NCBI RefSeq assembly: GCF_002001175.1
Contig: NZ_MUNT01000001.1
Coordinates: forward strand, 682,001 to 746,000
Reading direction: 5' to 3'
DNA length: 64,000 nt
DNA from: Rhodanobacter sp. C03
GTDB lineage: Bacteria > Pseudomonadota > Gammaproteobacteria > Xanthomonadales > Rhodanobacteraceae
Shown here: in pieces, positions 52,942 to 63,112 of the stretch
Numbering within the stretch: position 1 is the first letter of the stretch
How the letters are laid out: the number at the start of each line of letters is the position of its first letter
The notes under the pieces: generated by a model
The model's input: only the letters and a program-made list of their open reading frames with translations
Databases searched by the model: none
Told to the model about the DNA's origin: nothing
Translations under genes and position numbers: made by a program

Positions 52942-53709
52942 ATGTTGAAGAAACTGTTGCTGGCGGCATGTGTCGCTGGATTCGCATGCGGCGTCAGCGC
53001 GGCCGAGAGTGTTGCCAGCGTCGGTCCAGCGGTAACGCCGGCCGCCGAGAAGATGGTGCAGCAGGCGATCCACAGCCTGTCGGCGAAGGTCCGGGTCGAC
53101 TCGATCCAGCCGGCGCCGATGCCAGGCTTCTACCAGGTAATTGCCTCGGGCCAGCTGGTCTACATCAGCGCCGATGGCAAGTATCTGCTGAACGGCGACC
53201 TGGTCGACCTGGGCCGGCATGAGAGTGCCAGTGACGCGGCCTGGGCGCGTTTCCGCAAGGACGAGCTGGCCAAGGTGCCGGCGTCTGCGCGCATCGTGTA
53301 TGCGCCGGCGAACCCGAAGTACACGGTAACCGTGTTCACCGACGTCACCTGCGGATTCTGCCGGGCGTTGCACGAAGAGGTGGCGGCGTTCAACAAGGCA
53401 GGCATCGCAGTGGAATATCTGGCGTGGCCGCGCGAGGGCGTAACCACCACCGCCGGGCGTCCCACGCCGACCTATACCGAGATGGTGTCGGTATGGTGCG
53501 CGGCCGACCCCAAGGCGGCGCTCACCGCGGCGAAGCAAGGCCATGCACCGAAGCAGGCCAGTTGCGGCAATCCGGTCAAGGATGAATTCGATCTGGGCGT
53601 GAAGCTGGGCGTCAGCGGCACTCCCACGATCTTCGGCCCCGACGGCCGCACGCTCGGTGGCTACGTCACGCCGGAGCAGCTGTTGAAGGCGCTGCAACAG
53701 GGCGGCTGA
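52942..53709 (+). CDS. dsbC: Thiol:disulfide interchange protein DsbC
   Basis: DsbC is a dimeric periplasmic disulfide isomerase kept reduced by DsbD. The 255-residue precursor has a signal peptide (MLKKLLLAACVAGFACGVSA), an N-terminal dimerisation domain (about 22-85, with GQLVYISADGKYLLNGDLVDL) and a thioredoxin domain. The active site is CGFC (Cys137, Cys140), and the cis-proline motif is GTPTIF. Two further cysteines (VWCAADP, QASCGNP) form the usual structural pair. TGAGG 6 nt before ATG 52942 favours it over the ATG at 52939. It follows xerD. Confidence 0.94.
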   Translation: MLKKLLLAACVAGFACGVSAAESVASVGPAVTPAAEKMVQQAIHSLSAKVRVDSIQPAPMPGFYQVIASGQLVYISADGKYLLNGDLVDLGRHESASDAAWARFRKDELAKVPASARIVYAPANPKYTVTVFTDVTCGFCRALHEEVAAFNKAGIAVEYLAWPREGVTTTAGRPTPTYTEMVSVWCAADPKAALTAAKQGHAPKQASCGNPVKDEFDLGVKLGVSGTPTIFGPDGRTLGGYVTPEQLLKALQQGG

Positions 53710-53762
53710 GGCCATTCCGGCGCGGCATGCCGATGGCGCTTATGCCGTATTGCAGCATGAGC

Positions 53763-53768
53763 TAGAAT
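53763..53768 (+). promoter_or_regulatory. Candidate -10 element of purL
   Basis: TAGAAT lies 33 nt before the purL ATG in the 92-bp gap after dsbC. The -35 region is weak. A small hairpin GGCG-TTTCCAT-CGCC would lie at the 5' end of the transcript. No PurR-like operator was recognised. Confidence 0.35.
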
Positions 53769-53801
53769 AGGCGTTTCCATCGCCTAGCAGCCGTTCCCCG
53801 C

Positions 53802-56800
53802 ATGATCGCACTCGACGGGCAGAGCGCCCTCTCGCCGTTCCGCCTCGAACGTCTGAATGCCCGTCTGGATGCCCTGCATCGTGGCGTGCGCGTGCAGGCG
53901 TCGTGGTTCGTCTACTTCATCGATGCCGACACCGCGCCGGAAGGAGCCTTGCGCCAGCGCCTGCTGAGCGTGCTGGAAGCGAAGGATGCCGCGCCGGAGC
54001 CGGCCACGCTATGGGTAGTGCCGCGACTCGGCACGATCTCGCCGTGGTCGAGCAAGGCCACCGATATCCTGCATGGTGCCGGTTTCGAAGTGCGCCGGGT
54101 GGAACGCGGGCTGGCCTGGCAGGTTGCCGGCCTGCCACCAGCCGAAGCGCCGGATCACGCCGCGATCATGGCGGTGCTGCACGACGCGATGACGCAGTCG
54201 GTGCTGACCCGCATCGAGGACGCGCAAGGCCTGTTCCTGGCCGGCTCGCCCGGTGACCTGGTGCATGTCGCACGTGGCGCCGATCCGCAGGCGGCACTGG
54301 CCGAGGCGAATACGCGGCTGGGCCTGGCGCTGGCCGACGACGAGATCGAATACCTGGTCGAGCGTTACGCCGAACTCGGTCGCGATCCCACCGACGCCGA
54401 GCTCTTCATGTTCGCGCAGGCGAATTCCGAGCATTGCCGGCACAAGGTATTCAACGCCAGCTGGACGGTGGACGGTGCGGAGCAGGACAAGAGCCTGTTC
54501 GGCATGATCAAGCACACCCACCAGCATTCGCCGGCGCATACGCTGTCCGCCTATTCGGACAACGCCGCGGTGATCGAGGGCAGCGTCGGCAAGCGTTTCT
54601 TCGCCGATCCGGTCGATGGCGTGTGGCGCGGCCACGAAGAGCGTATCGATTTCGCGATCAAGGTGGAGACGCACAATCACCCCACCGCGATCGCACCGTG
54701 GCCTGGCGCGGCCACTGGTGCCGGTGGTGAGATCCGCGACGAGGGCGCCACCGGCCGCGGCGGCAAGCCGAAGGCCGGCCTCACCGGTTTCTCGGTGTCC
54801 GACCTGCGCATCCCCGGGCATCCGCAGCCGTGGGAAGTGAATCGTCCGCTGCCGCCGCGCATGGCCAGCGCGTTCGAGATCATGCGCGACGGCCCGCTCG
54901 GCGCCGCCGCGTTCAACAACGAATTCGGCCGGCCGTGTCTGGGCGGGTATTTCCGCAGCTACGAGCACGAGACCGGTGAAGCGGGCCTGCGTCGTGGCTA
55001 CGACAAGCCGATCATGCTTGCCGGTGGCCTCGCCAACCTGCGCGCCGGCGATGTGCTGAAGCGCCCGGTGCAGCCGGGCAACAAGGTGATCGTGCTGGGC
55101 GGCCCGGCGATGCTGATCGGCCTCGGCGGCGGCGCCGCTTCTTCGGTCGCCGGCGGTGCATCCAGTGCCGAGCTCGACTTCGCCTCGGTGCAGCGCGACA
55201 ACGCCGAGATGGAACGGCGCTGCCAGGAAGTCATCGACGCCTGCTGCGCGCGCGGCGAGAACAATCCGATCGTCAGTGTGCATGACGTCGGTGCCGGCGG
55301 CCTGTCCAACGCGATCCCCGAACTGCTCAACGACGCTGGCGTCGGCGGCGTGATCGACCTGTCGCAGATCCCCTGCGACGACCCGTCGCTGTCGCCGATG
55401 CAGGTGTGGAGCAACGAGTCGCAGGAGCGCTACGTGCTGGCGATCGGCCCGGAAAACCTGGCCGAATTCGAGGCGATGTGCGTGCGCGAACGCTGCCCGT
55501 ACGCGGTGGTCGGCGACGCCACGGTCGAGCGCCGGCTGCTGTTGACCGATCCGCGCCGCGAACTGACCGTGATCGACCTGCCGATGGACGTGCTGTTCGG
55601 CAAGCCGCCGCGGATGCATCGCGATGCGAAGCGGATCAAGCCGCGCGTCGACCTGCTGCCGGACCTGTCTGGCATCGGCATGGATGAGGCGCTGCTGCGC
55701 GTGCTGCGCCTGCCCACCGTGGGCAGCAAGAACTTCCTGATCACGATCGGCGACCGTACCGTCGGTGGCCTGAATCATCGCGATCCGATGGTCGGTCCGT
55801 GGCAGGTGCCGGTGGCCGATTGCGCGGTGACCATCGCCGATTTCAACGGCTATGCAGGCGAGGCGATGGCGATGGCCGAGCGCGCGCCAGTGGCGTTGCT
55901 CAGCAGTCCCGACGCGGCGCGCCTGGCCGTCGGTGAGGCGATCACCAACCTGGCCGCCGCACCGATCGCCAGCCTCGGCGAGATCCGCCTCTCGGCAAAC
56001 TGGATGGCGGCGGTGAATCATCCGGGCGAAGACGCTGCCCTGTTCGATGCGGTGAAGGCAGTCGGCATGGAGCTGTGCCCGCAGCTGGACATCTCGATCC
56101 CGGTCGGCAAGGACTCGCTATCGATGCAGACCGTGTGGCAGGACGGCGATACGCCGCAGCGCACGGTATCACCGGTATCGCTGGTGATCACCGGCTTCGC
56201 CCGCGTCACCGACGTGCGCCGCACACTGACCCCGCAGCTCAAGCTCGATCGCGGCAATTCGGCACTGTGGCTGATCGATCTGGGCGCCGGACGCGACCGC
56301 CTCGGCGGCTCCGCGCTGACCCAGGTGTTCAACCGCTCAGGCGGCGTGCCGCCGGATCTGGATGACGCCAAGCAGCTGAAGGCGCTGTTCGAACTGGTGC
56401 AGGAGGCGAATGCCGGTGGCCTGCTGCTGGCCTATCACGATCGTTCCGATGGCGGTGTCATCACCACCTTGCTGGAGATGGCCTTTGCCGGCCACTGCGG
56501 CCTGGAGATCCAGCTGGACGGCTGGGCCGAGGCGACGTTGCGCGCACTGTTCAACGAGGAACTCGGCGCGGTGATGCAGGTGGCCGAAGCGAATCGCGAA
56601 GCGTTCGAGGCCTTGCTGGTGAAATATGGCCTGGCCGGCATCAGCTATCGCATCGGTCGCCCGAAGGAAAAGCTCGGCATCAAGCTGTTCCACGGTGTCG
56701 ACACCATGTTCAAGTGGAACTGGAACACGCTGTTCAAGGCATGGAACGAGACCAGTCATGCGATGCAGCGCCTGCGCGACAACCCGCAGAGTGCCGATGC

Positions 56801-57665
56801 GGAGCAGGCGTGGCGGCTCGACGATGCCGATCCGGGCATCACGCCGAAACTCAGCTTCAATCCCGTCGATGACGTGGCCGCGGCGCTGATCAACAGCGGC
56901 GCGCGTCCGCGCATCGCGATCCTGCGCGAGCAGGGCGTCAACGGCCAGGTCGAGATGGCGGCCGCGTTCACCCGCGCCGGCTTCGATGCGGTCGACGTGC
57001 ACATGTCCGATCTGGCCAGTGGCCGAATCAAGCTGGCGGACTTTCGCGGTTTCGCTGCCTGCGGCGGGTTCTCCTACGGCGACGTACTCGGCGCGGGTCG
57101 CGGCTGGGCTACCTCGATCCTGTACAACGAGATGCTGCGCGCGCAGTTCGCCGCGTTCTTCGCCGACCCGACGAAATTCGCGCTCGGCGTGTGCAACGGC
57201 TGCCAGATGATGGCGCAGCTGAAGGAGATCATTCCGGGCGCACAGCACTGGCCGAAGTTCCTGCGCAATGCGTCGGAGCAATACGAATCGCGGCTGGTCA
57301 CGCTGGAGATCCTCGATACGCCGAGCCTGTTCTTCAAGGGCATGGTCGGCTCGCGGATTCCGGTGGCGGTGGCGCACGGCGAAGGCCGGGTCAGCTTTCC
57401 GCAGGTGTGCAGCCCGTCGAAGTCGAACGGTGCGGTGCGCTTCGTCGACAACCGCGGCAAGCCGACCGAAAACTTTCCGCTCAACACCAATGGCTCGCCC
57501 GGCGGTCTGGCTGGCTTCACCGCTGCCGACGGCCGCGTGACGATCATGATGCCGCACCCCGAGCGCGTATTCCGCAGCGTGCAGCTGAGCTGGCATCCAG
57601 ACAGCTGGGGCGAGGACTCACCGTGGATGCGCATGTTCCGCAACGCCCGCGTGTGGTGCGGCTGA
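53802..57665 (+). CDS. purL: Phosphoribosylformylglycinamidine synthase, single-chain type
   Basis: PurL converts FGAR, glutamine and ATP to FGAM in purine synthesis. The 1287-residue enzyme is the large proteobacterial form with all domains in one chain: an N-terminal adaptor, linker, two AIR-synthetase-like halves ([30 protein letters not shown], then [16 protein letters not shown]) and a glutamine amidotransferase at about 1030-1287. The triad is Cys1131 (GVCNGCQMM) with His1252 and Glu1254 (MPHPERV). [16 protein letters not shown] is also diagnostic. The gene is complete, with ATG 53802. Confidence 0.97.
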   Translation: MIALDGQSALSPFRLERLNARLDALHRGVRVQASWFVYFIDADTAPEGALRQRLLSVLEAKDAAPEPATLWVVPRLGTISPWSSKATDILHGAGFEVRRVERGLAWQVAGLPPAEAPDHAAIMAVLHDAMTQSVLTRIEDAQGLFLAGSPGDLVHVARGADPQAALAEANTRLGLALADDEIEYLVERYAELGRDPTDAELFMFAQANSEHCRHKVFNASWTVDGAEQDKSLFGMIKHTHQHSPAHTLSAYSDNAAVIEGSVGKRFFADPVDGVWRGHEERIDFAIKVETHNHPTAIAPWPGAATGAGGEIRDEGATGRGGKPKAGLTGFSVSDLRIPGHPQPWEVNRPLPPRMASAFEIMRDGPLGAAAFNNEFGRPCLGGYFRSYEHETGEAGLRRGYDKPIMLAGGLANLRAGDVLKRPVQPGNKVIVLGGPAMLIGLGGGAASSVAGGASSAELDFASVQRDNAEMERRCQEVIDACCARGENNPIVSVHDVGAGGLSNAIPELLNDAGVGGVIDLSQIPCDDPSLSPMQVWSNESQERYVLAIGPENLAEFEAMCVRERCPYAVVGDATVERRLLLTDPRRELTVIDLPMDVLFGKPPRMHRDAKRIKPRVDLLPDLSGIGMDEALLRVLRLPTVGSKNFLITIGDRTVGGLNHRDPMVGPWQVPVADCAVTIADFNGYAGEAMAMAERAPVALLSSPDAARLAVGEAITNLAAAPIASLGEIRLSANWMAAVNHPGEDAALFDAVKAVGMELCPQLDISIPVGKDSLSMQTVWQDGDTPQRTVSPVSLVITGFARVTDVRRTLTPQLKLDRGNSALWLIDLGAGRDRLGGSALTQVFNRSGGVPPDLDDAKQLKALFELVQEANAGGLLLAYHDRSDGGVITTLLEMAFAGHCGLEIQLDGWAEATLRALFNEELGAVMQVAEANREAFEALLVKYGLAGISYRIGRPKEKLGIKLFHGVDTMFKWNWNTLFKAWNETSHAMQRLRDNPQSADAEQAWRLDDADPGITPKLSFNPVDDVAAALINSGARPRIAILREQGVNGQVEMAAAFTRAGFDAVDVHMSDLASGRIKLADFRGFAACGGFSYGDVLGAGRGWATSILYNEMLRAQFAAFFADPTKFALGVCNGCQMMAQLKEIIPGAQHWPKFLRNASEQYESRLVTLEILDTPSLFFKGMVGSRIPVAVAHGEGRVSFPQVCSPSKSNGAVRFVDNRGKPTENFPLNTNGSPGGLAGFTAADGRVTIMMPHPERVFRSVQLSWHPDSWGEDSPWMRMFRNARVWCG

Positions 57666-57694
57666 CCGTTTATCACGCGTCGCGGCGCTGAGCG

Positions 57695-58432
57695 ATGGCC
57701 CCGCGCCGCCCGATCGCATGGAACCTGCTGCTGCCGGCGCTGGCTTGGGCCGGCTTGCTGGCGCTGTTGCCGTGGTGGATTGGGCTGCCGCTGCTGCTTG
57801 CGCTGATGGCGGTGCTGCTGTTGCGGCCGCAGCGTCTGGCCGGACATGCACCCTTGCTGCGTGGTGGTCTGCGCTGGGGCCTGGCGGGTGTATTGCTTGC
57901 GCTGCAGCGAGCATTCGGCGGCGATGCGTTTGCATGGGGTGCGGCCTTGCTCGGTGCGCTGGCCGGCTACACCTTGCTGGCTGGCATGGAGGCGTGGCTG
58001 GATCGGGCGCAGCGTCACGATCCGGCCGCCGCGACATCCGCCGAATGGCCCGAGCTGGCGCTGGCGCCGATCGGTCCGGTCGCGGAAATCATCGAGCTGC
58101 AGTTGCCGGTCTGGCAGTCGACAGATGAGGGGCTGACCGATCCGCTCGCCCATCGCGTGGAATACCGCAGCGGCAATTTCCAGTTTGCCGACGGCAGCGG
58201 GATCGACGGCGTCGGTCCGCACGCAGCGTTCAGTCCGGTGGGACGCTGGTTCGTGGCGCGCATGCCCAACGACCATGGCATCGTGCTGTGGGATCGTGAG
58301 CACCATCGTAGACATCGCCTGCGCGGCTGGCGGTTGTGCGGCTGGCATCACGAACAGCCGTGGTTGTGTCGACGTGAAGGCGACATGCCGCTGGCGCTGC
58401 CGGCCGTACTGGGCCAGGACGACGAGGACTGA
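57695..58432 (+). CDS. Hypothetical membrane protein downstream of purL
   Basis: I do not recognise this 245-residue protein. Residues about 8-45 hold two hydrophobic helices (NLLLPALAWAGLLALLPWWIG, LPLLLALMAVLLLR). A further hydrophobic stretch lies at about 60-100, and a soluble part of about 140 residues ends in a His/Trp/Arg-rich segment (HHRRHRLRGWRLCGWHHEQPWLCRR) and an acidic tail. The soluble part would be an enzyme-free domain as far as motifs show. It starts 29 bp after purL and may be co-transcribed. It is probably lineage-restricted. Confidence 0.75.
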   Translation: MAPRRPIAWNLLLPALAWAGLLALLPWWIGLPLLLALMAVLLLRPQRLAGHAPLLRGGLRWGLAGVLLALQRAFGGDAFAWGAALLGALAGYTLLAGMEAWLDRAQRHDPAAATSAEWPELALAPIGPVAEIIELQLPVWQSTDEGLTDPLAHRVEYRSGNFQFADGSGIDGVGPHAAFSPVGRWFVARMPNDHGIVLWDREHHRRHRLRGWRLCGWHHEQPWLCRREGDMPLALPAVLGQDDED

Positions 58433-58518
58433 GCGCGGGCCGTCGTTCGCGCTCGATCATCCTGATTATTTAGCGGCAAGCGGTTCTCCCGCCGCGTGTC
58501 TCCGCGCATACTTGCAGG

Positions 58519-59406
58519 GTGGATATTTCTGCCTCACATCATTCGCCATTCTCGCTGGCGCTCAGCGTCATCGTGGTATCCGCCGACAGTGGCCCGACAC
58601 TGCGCGCATGCGTGCGCCAGCTGCTGGCCAGTAGTCTGTCGCTGGAACTGATCCTGATCGACAACGCCTCGCGTGACGGCGTGCCGGCAGCGATCGAACG
58701 CGCCTACGCACACGACGCGCGGCTCAAGGTGGTCTACAACCACAAGAATCTAGGTTTCGGTCCGGCGGTGAACCTGGCCGCCAGGCAGGCCGGAGGACAG
58801 GCCCTGCTGGTGCTCAACCCCGATTGCCTGGTGCAGGACGGGGACCTGCATCGACTGCTGACGCTGCTGGCGGCCCGGCCGAAAGCCGGCCTGATCGGTG
58901 CGGTGGTGTGCGATGACGATGGTCGTCCCGATCCGGCTTCATGGCGGCGCGATCCGTTGCTGCAGCGTTCGCTCAACAGTCTGCTCGGCCGACCCGGTGA
59001 GACGGTCAATGTGGAGCAGGAGATACCCGCCGAAGTGATCGAGACCGAAGCGGTGTCGGGCGCGTTGATGCTGATGACGCGGGAGATGTTCCAGCGTCTT
59101 GGCGGTTTCGACGAGCGCTATTTCCTGCATTGCGAGGATCTCGATCTGTGTCGTCGCGTGCGCGACATTGGCTATCAGGTGCTGCTGGCCGGCGATGTCC
59201 GCGTGTTGCACGGCAAGGGCAGTTCCAGCCGGCACCGGCCCGTGTTCGTCAGCCGCCACAAGCACCGCGGCATGTGGCGCTGGTTCCGCAAGCACGACCC
59301 GGCGGCGCGCAAGCCGCTGGTGGCTGCGGCAGTGTGGCTGGGTATCTGGGCGCACTTCCTGCTGCAGGTTCCCGGGCAGCTGTGGCGGCGGTTGCTGCGT
59401 CGATGA
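58519..59406 (+). CDS. Glycosyltransferase family 2 (rhamnosyltransferase-like)
   Basis: A 295-residue GT-A enzyme that moves a sugar from a nucleotide donor to an unknown acceptor. It starts at GTG 58519. The N-terminal strand LSVIVVSADSG, LILIDNASRDG, NHKNLGFGPAVNLAA and the DxD-like VLNPDCLVQDG near residue 97 are typical. The acceptor-side motif GGFDERYFLHCEDLDLCRRV is shared with WbbL-type rhamnosyltransferases. The C-terminal helix (AAVWLGIWAHFLLQVPGQLW) may sit on the membrane. Its stop overlaps the EamA gene start by 4 bp. No polysaccharide cluster surrounds it. Confidence 0.9.
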   Translation: MDISASHHSPFSLALSVIVVSADSGPTLRACVRQLLASSLSLELILIDNASRDGVPAAIERAYAHDARLKVVYNHKNLGFGPAVNLAARQAGGQALLVLNPDCLVQDGDLHRLLTLLAARPKAGLIGAVVCDDDGRPDPASWRRDPLLQRSLNSLLGRPGETVNVEQEIPAEVIETEAVSGALMLMTREMFQRLGGFDERYFLHCEDLDLCRRVRDIGYQVLLAGDVRVLHGKGSSSRHRPVFVSRHKHRGMWRWFRKHDPAARKPLVAAAVWLGIWAHFLLQVPGQLWRRLLRR

Positions 59407-60311
59407 CGGCGTCGCGACGGATCACCGCGCTGGCGACGATCGGTCTGCTGGCGATGACCGCGGTGTGGGGCTCGACCTTCGTGCTGATCAAGGACGTGGT
59501 CGCGCGCATGTCGGTGGCGGATTTTCTCGCCGTGCGTTTTTCCATCGCCGCGCTGGTGATGCTGGCGCTGTTCGCGCAGCCGGTATGGCGGCTTGGCCGC
59601 AAGCAGGTCCAGCGCGGCCTGCTGCTCGGTGTCGTCTACGGTGCTGGTCAGCTGCTGCAGACCTGGGGTTTGTCCATGATTGCGCCCAGCATCAGCGGTT
59701 TCGCCACTGGCATGTATGTGGTGTTCACGCCGATCCTGGCGATGCTGTTGCTGCGTCAGCGTATGGCCGGCGTCGTCTGGCTGGCGGTGCTGCTGTCCAC
59801 CGCCGGGCTGGCGTTGTTGTCGCTCAATGGCGTCTCGGTGGATCTGGGCGTATGGCTGACGCTGGCCTCGGCTGCGCTGTATGGCCTGCACATCGTCGGG
59901 CTGGGCCAGTGGTCGCGCCAGGGCGAGGCGTTCGGCATGTCGGCGGTGCAGATGGTGGCGATCGCCGCGGTCTGCCTGCTCGCCACCGTACCGCGGGGGC
60001 CGCTGCAGCCGCCTGACCCCAGCGCATGGTTTGCGGTGCTGTACATGGCGCTGATCGCTGGCGCCGGCGCGATGCTGATGCAGACCTGGGCGCAGTCGCA
60101 CCTGCCAGCCACCCGTGCGGCGATCGTGATGACCACCGAACCGGTGTTCGCCGCCGCCTTCGCGGTGGCGCTGGGCAGCGATGTGCTGAGTTGGCGCATG
60201 CTGGCTGGCGGCGGCCTGATCCTGGCGGCGATGTATCTGGTCGAGCTGATGCCGCGGCGCGGCGAACGCGCCGACGCAATGCCGGCCGAAGCGGTGCATC
60301 ACGAGGTGTGA
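59403..60311 (+). CDS. EamA-family (drug/metabolite) transporter
   Basis: A 302-residue exporter with ten predicted transmembrane helices from two EamA repeats. The first repeat has TAVWGSTFVLIKDVVARMSVADFLAVRF (about 18-45), a family motif, and GFATGMYVVFTPILAMLLLRQRM. The second has AGAMLMQTWAQSHLPATRAAIVMTTEPVFAAAFA. Substrates in this family range from amino acids to nucleosides and are not predictable here. It begins within the glycosyltransferase stop codon (ATGA overlap), so the two are coupled. It is convergent with the DUF2127 gene. Confidence 0.9.
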   Translation: MTASRRITALATIGLLAMTAVWGSTFVLIKDVVARMSVADFLAVRFSIAALVMLALFAQPVWRLGRKQVQRGLLLGVVYGAGQLLQTWGLSMIAPSISGFATGMYVVFTPILAMLLLRQRMAGVVWLAVLLSTAGLALLSLNGVSVDLGVWLTLASAALYGLHIVGLGQWSRQGEAFGMSAVQMVAIAAVCLLATVPRGPLQPPDPSAWFAVLYMALIAGAGAMLMQTWAQSHLPATRAAIVMTTEPVFAAAFAVALGSDVLSWRMLAGGGLILAAMYLVELMPRRGERADAMPAEAVHHEV

Positions 60312-60315
60312 CGGC

Positions 60316-60792
60316 TCAGTTCTTCGTGCGCGGCTGCAGTGCGATGCGCACCAGGTAGACGATGATGATCACGTTGCCGACCAGGGTGGCCAGCTTGAGC
60401 CAACCGAAACGGTGCAGCGTTTCGTACAGTTCCAGCGGGATCAGCGAGCCGGTGGCGATCACCGTGAACCATTCCGCCCAGTGCTTGCCCAGCCACAGGC
60501 CGATGCCCTCGATGCCGAAGATCACCGCATAGGCCAGCGCCACGATGCCGATCGCGACGAACTTGCTCGGCCCCATCTCCTGCAGCAGGTTGACCAGCTT
60601 CCAGCGCAGGCCGTCGGTATCGACCAGCGAGAGGTGTTCCAGCCAGTGCACCAGGTGATCGAAGTTCTGCGTGCGGTTCAGATGGAATGCGGCGAGCGCC
60701 ACCAGGATCAGGCCGAGCGTCTTGACCGCCTCGTAGATTGCGATCACACGCAGGCCGACATGCCGGGGTTCGTGCTGGGGCATGGACGTCAT
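60316..60792 (-). CDS. DUF2127 family membrane protein
   Basis: The 158-residue membrane protein fits DUF2127: GLRVIAIYEAVKTLGLILVALAAFHL near the start, a histidine-containing amphipathic segment (LVHWLEHLSL), FVAIGIVALAYAVIFGIEGIGLWLGKHWAEWFTVIATGSLIPLELYE and a last helix (LVGNVIIIVYLVRIAL). About four helices are visible. The function is unknown. ATG 60792 (MTSMPQHEP) is chosen; ATG 60783 (MPQHEP) is close, and neither has a strong ribosome site. It is divergent from the isoaspartyl-dipeptidase-like gene. Confidence 0.82.
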   Translation of the reverse strand: MTSMPQHEPRHVGLRVIAIYEAVKTLGLILVALAAFHLNRTQNFDHLVHWLEHLSLVDTDGLRWKLVNLLQEMGPSKFVAIGIVALAYAVIFGIEGIGLWLGKHWAEWFTVIATGSLIPLELYETLHRFGWLKLATLVGNVIIIVYLVRIALQPRTKN

Positions 60793-60926
60793 GGGGAGAT
60801 CGCCGGGGTGGTGGGCAGCGCGGATGATCGAAAGCTCATGGCCCATTGTCGCCGCCGTGGAAGGATTGGTCGAGGTGGCATCCGGCATCCCTTGACGCCA
60901 TCGCGGGTGATCGGCACGCTGCAACG

Positions 60927-62099
60927 ATGAATCTCATGCTGTTACGCAATGCGCAGGTCCATGCGCCCGAACCGCTGGGGCAGCAACATCTGCTGCTGGG
61001 TGGCGGTCGCATCCTGTGGATGGGCGCGGCATTGTCCGAGCTGCCAGCCACGCTGGCAGTGGAGACGATCGACCTGCAGGGGCGCCGGCTGATTCCCGGG
61101 CTGATCGATGCACACGTGCATGTGACTGGTGGCGGTGGCGAGGCGGGTTTCCGTACACGCGTGCCGCCGCTGGGCGTGTCGCGCTTCACTCGCGCCGGCA
61201 TCACCACGGTGATCGGCCTGCTCGGTACCGACGATGTGGCGCGCGGCCCGCGCGATCTGCTGGCGACGGTGTACGCGTTGCGCGAGGAAGGGTTGAGTGC
61301 ACTGGCCTTCACCGGCGGCTATCACGTGCCCCCGCGCACGTTGACAGGCAGCGTGCGCGGCGACCTGGTGTTGATCGAGGCGTTGATCGGCATCGGCGAA
61401 GTGGCGATCAGCGATCACCGCTCCAGTCAGCCGACGCTGGATGAATTGCTGCGGCTGGCTGCCGATGCGCACGTCGCCGGACTGATGACCGGCAAGGCTG
61501 GCGTGCTGCACCTGCATCTGGGCGATGGTCCACGCGGGCTGGAACTGGTGCGCCGCGCGCTGGCGCAGAGCGAATTGCCGCCACGCGTGTTCCATCCCAC
61601 CCACGTGAACCGGCGCAAGGCGCTGTTCGACGAGGCCTTGGAGTTGGCCGCACACGGCTGCACGATCGACCTCACCGCATTTCCGGTCGAGGAGGGCGAG
61701 GACGCCTGGAGCGCGGCGGATGGCTTGATCCGTTTCCTGGACAGTCCGGCTCCGGCCGAACGGATCACGGTCAGTTCCGATGCTGGTGGCTGCCTGCCGG
61801 TGTTCGACGGTGACGGCCATGTCTGTCGCATGGGCGTGGGCGAATCCGGCGCGCTGCTGGAAACCTTGAACGAGGTGCTGGCGCGTGGCGTGCCGCTGGA
61901 GCGCGCACTGCCGGCGTTCACCAGCAATCCGGCGCGGTTGTTGCGGTTGGCCGCCAAGGGCCAGATCCGGGTCGGCGCCGATGCGGACTTGGTGGCGCTG
62001 GACGCTACCGGCGCCGCGCATGATGTAATAGCCGGCGGCGTCGTGCATGTGCGCGACGGCCACATTGAACATTGCGGCACGTTCGAGAACGCCATTTAG
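60927..62099 (+). CDS. iadA: Isoaspartyl dipeptidase-like amidohydrolase (cyanophycin dipeptide hydrolysis)
   Basis: IadA removes beta-linked aspartate from dipeptides such as beta-Asp-Arg, the product of cyanophycinase. The 390-residue amidohydrolase has DAHVHVTGGGGE (His63, His65 and the substrate Glu), GGYHVP, ISDHRSS, VLHLHLGDG, PTHVNR and the final SSDAGG (metal Asp). At the place of the carbamylated bridging lysine of E. coli IadA (GVKCAISDHRS), this protein has Glu158 (GEVAISDHRS). This may be a Glu-bridged variant. ATG 60927 (MNLMLLRNA) fits the family length. Cyanophycinase and cyanophycin synthetase genes follow on the same strand. Confidence 0.88.
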   Translation: MNLMLLRNAQVHAPEPLGQQHLLLGGGRILWMGAALSELPATLAVETIDLQGRRLIPGLIDAHVHVTGGGGEAGFRTRVPPLGVSRFTRAGITTVIGLLGTDDVARGPRDLLATVYALREEGLSALAFTGGYHVPPRTLTGSVRGDLVLIEALIGIGEVAISDHRSSQPTLDELLRLAADAHVAGLMTGKAGVLHLHLGDGPRGLELVRRALAQSELPPRVFHPTHVNRRKALFDEALELAAHGCTIDLTAFPVEEGEDAWSAADGLIRFLDSPAPAERITVSSDAGGCLPVFDGDGHVCRMGVGESGALLETLNEVLARGVPLERALPAFTSNPARLLRLAAKGQIRVGADADLVALDATGAAHDVIAGGVVHVRDGHIEHCGTFENAI

Positions 62100-62151
62100 A
62101 CGTTCGATGCGTCAGCATGGATCGCATGATCCGACCGACTCAGAGAACCGT

Positions 62152-63027
62152 ATGACATCGAAAGAAGTAGAGAGCCAGATGAGTCCCAGCAGGGTGATAG
62201 AAGGGGAGCAGCGCGGCTGGATCGTACCGATCGGCGGCGCGGAGGAGAAAGAGAACGACCCGCGCATTCTTGAGCGTTTCGTTCGCCTGTGCGGCGGCAC
62301 CGTTGCGAATATCGTGGTGATTCCGACGGCGAGTCAGCTTGCCGATACGGGGTCTCGTTACGAGAAATTGTTCACCGGCCTGGGCGCCGGTGAGGTCAGC
62401 GTGCTCGATTTCGACATGCGTCGCGACGCGGTGGAGAAGAATCGGTTGGAGCGGCTCGATCAGGCTACCGGCATCTTCTTCACCGGGGGCAACCAGTTGC
62501 GCCTGTCGACTATGCTTGGCGGCACGCCGGTGGCGCAACGCATCCGCGCATTGAATGCGCGTGGCGTGCACGTCGGTGGCACCAGCGCAGGCGCCAGCAT
62601 CCTCAGCGAGCACATGATCGCGTTCGGCAAGGAAGGCCTGTCACCCACCGCCGGCAGCGTGCGGCTGGCACCGGGGCTGGGCCTGACCAACCGTTTCATC
62701 ATCGACCAGCATTTCAGCCAGCGCGACCGGCTCGGCCGGTTGATGGCCGCACTGGCGTACAACCCATATGCGGTCGGCATCGGTCTGGACGAGGACACCG
62801 CTGCATTCATTCGCCCTGACAACACGGTCGAGGTCGAGGGTAGCGGTGCGGTTACCGTGCTGGATGCGGGTAATCTGCAGTTCTCCTCGATGGCCGAGGC
62901 TGGCGAGCACGATACGGTGTGCATGCTGGGCATGACCATCCATGTGCTGATCGCCGGGGCCACGTTCAACATGCAGACGCGCCACGCCTCGGCGGGTACG
63001 CTGGCGACACCGAAACAAATTGCCTGA
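62152..63027 (+). CDS. cphB: Cyanophycinase
   Basis: CphB is an exopeptidase that cuts cyanophycin (multi-L-arginyl-poly-L-aspartate) into beta-Asp-Arg dipeptides. The product has about 291 residues and belongs to the S51 serine peptidase family, with the nucleophile Ser145 in GGTSAGASIL. GWIVPIGGAEEKEND, FFTGGNQLRL and IIDQHFSQRDRLGRL are characteristic of bacterial CphB. It lacks a signal peptide, so it acts inside the cell. ATG 62152 is used; ATG 62179 (MSPSRV) is possible. It lies 52 bp after iadA and 85 bp before cphA. Confidence 0.94.
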   Translation: MTSKEVESQMSPSRVIEGEQRGWIVPIGGAEEKENDPRILERFVRLCGGTVANIVVIPTASQLADTGSRYEKLFTGLGAGEVSVLDFDMRRDAVEKNRLERLDQATGIFFTGGNQLRLSTMLGGTPVAQRIRALNARGVHVGGTSAGASILSEHMIAFGKEGLSPTAGSVRLAPGLGLTNRFIIDQHFSQRDRLGRLMAALAYNPYAVGIGLDEDTAAFIRPDNTVEVEGSGAVTVLDAGNLQFSSMAEAGEHDTVCMLGMTIHVLIAGATFNMQTRHASAGTLATPKQIA

Positions 63028-63112
63028 AGCGAGCCTGCAGCCAAAATTCTTACAAGCCTGCTTCCGGCGTAAACCACATAAGTAGTGAGCCTCCGGCTCA
63101 AGGATCAAGCCC

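Noticed and set aside
54009..56021. 670-codon open frame on the minus strand, opposite purL
   Set aside because: Its composition is of the same antisense type, with no motif or ribosome site. purL is complete on the other strand.
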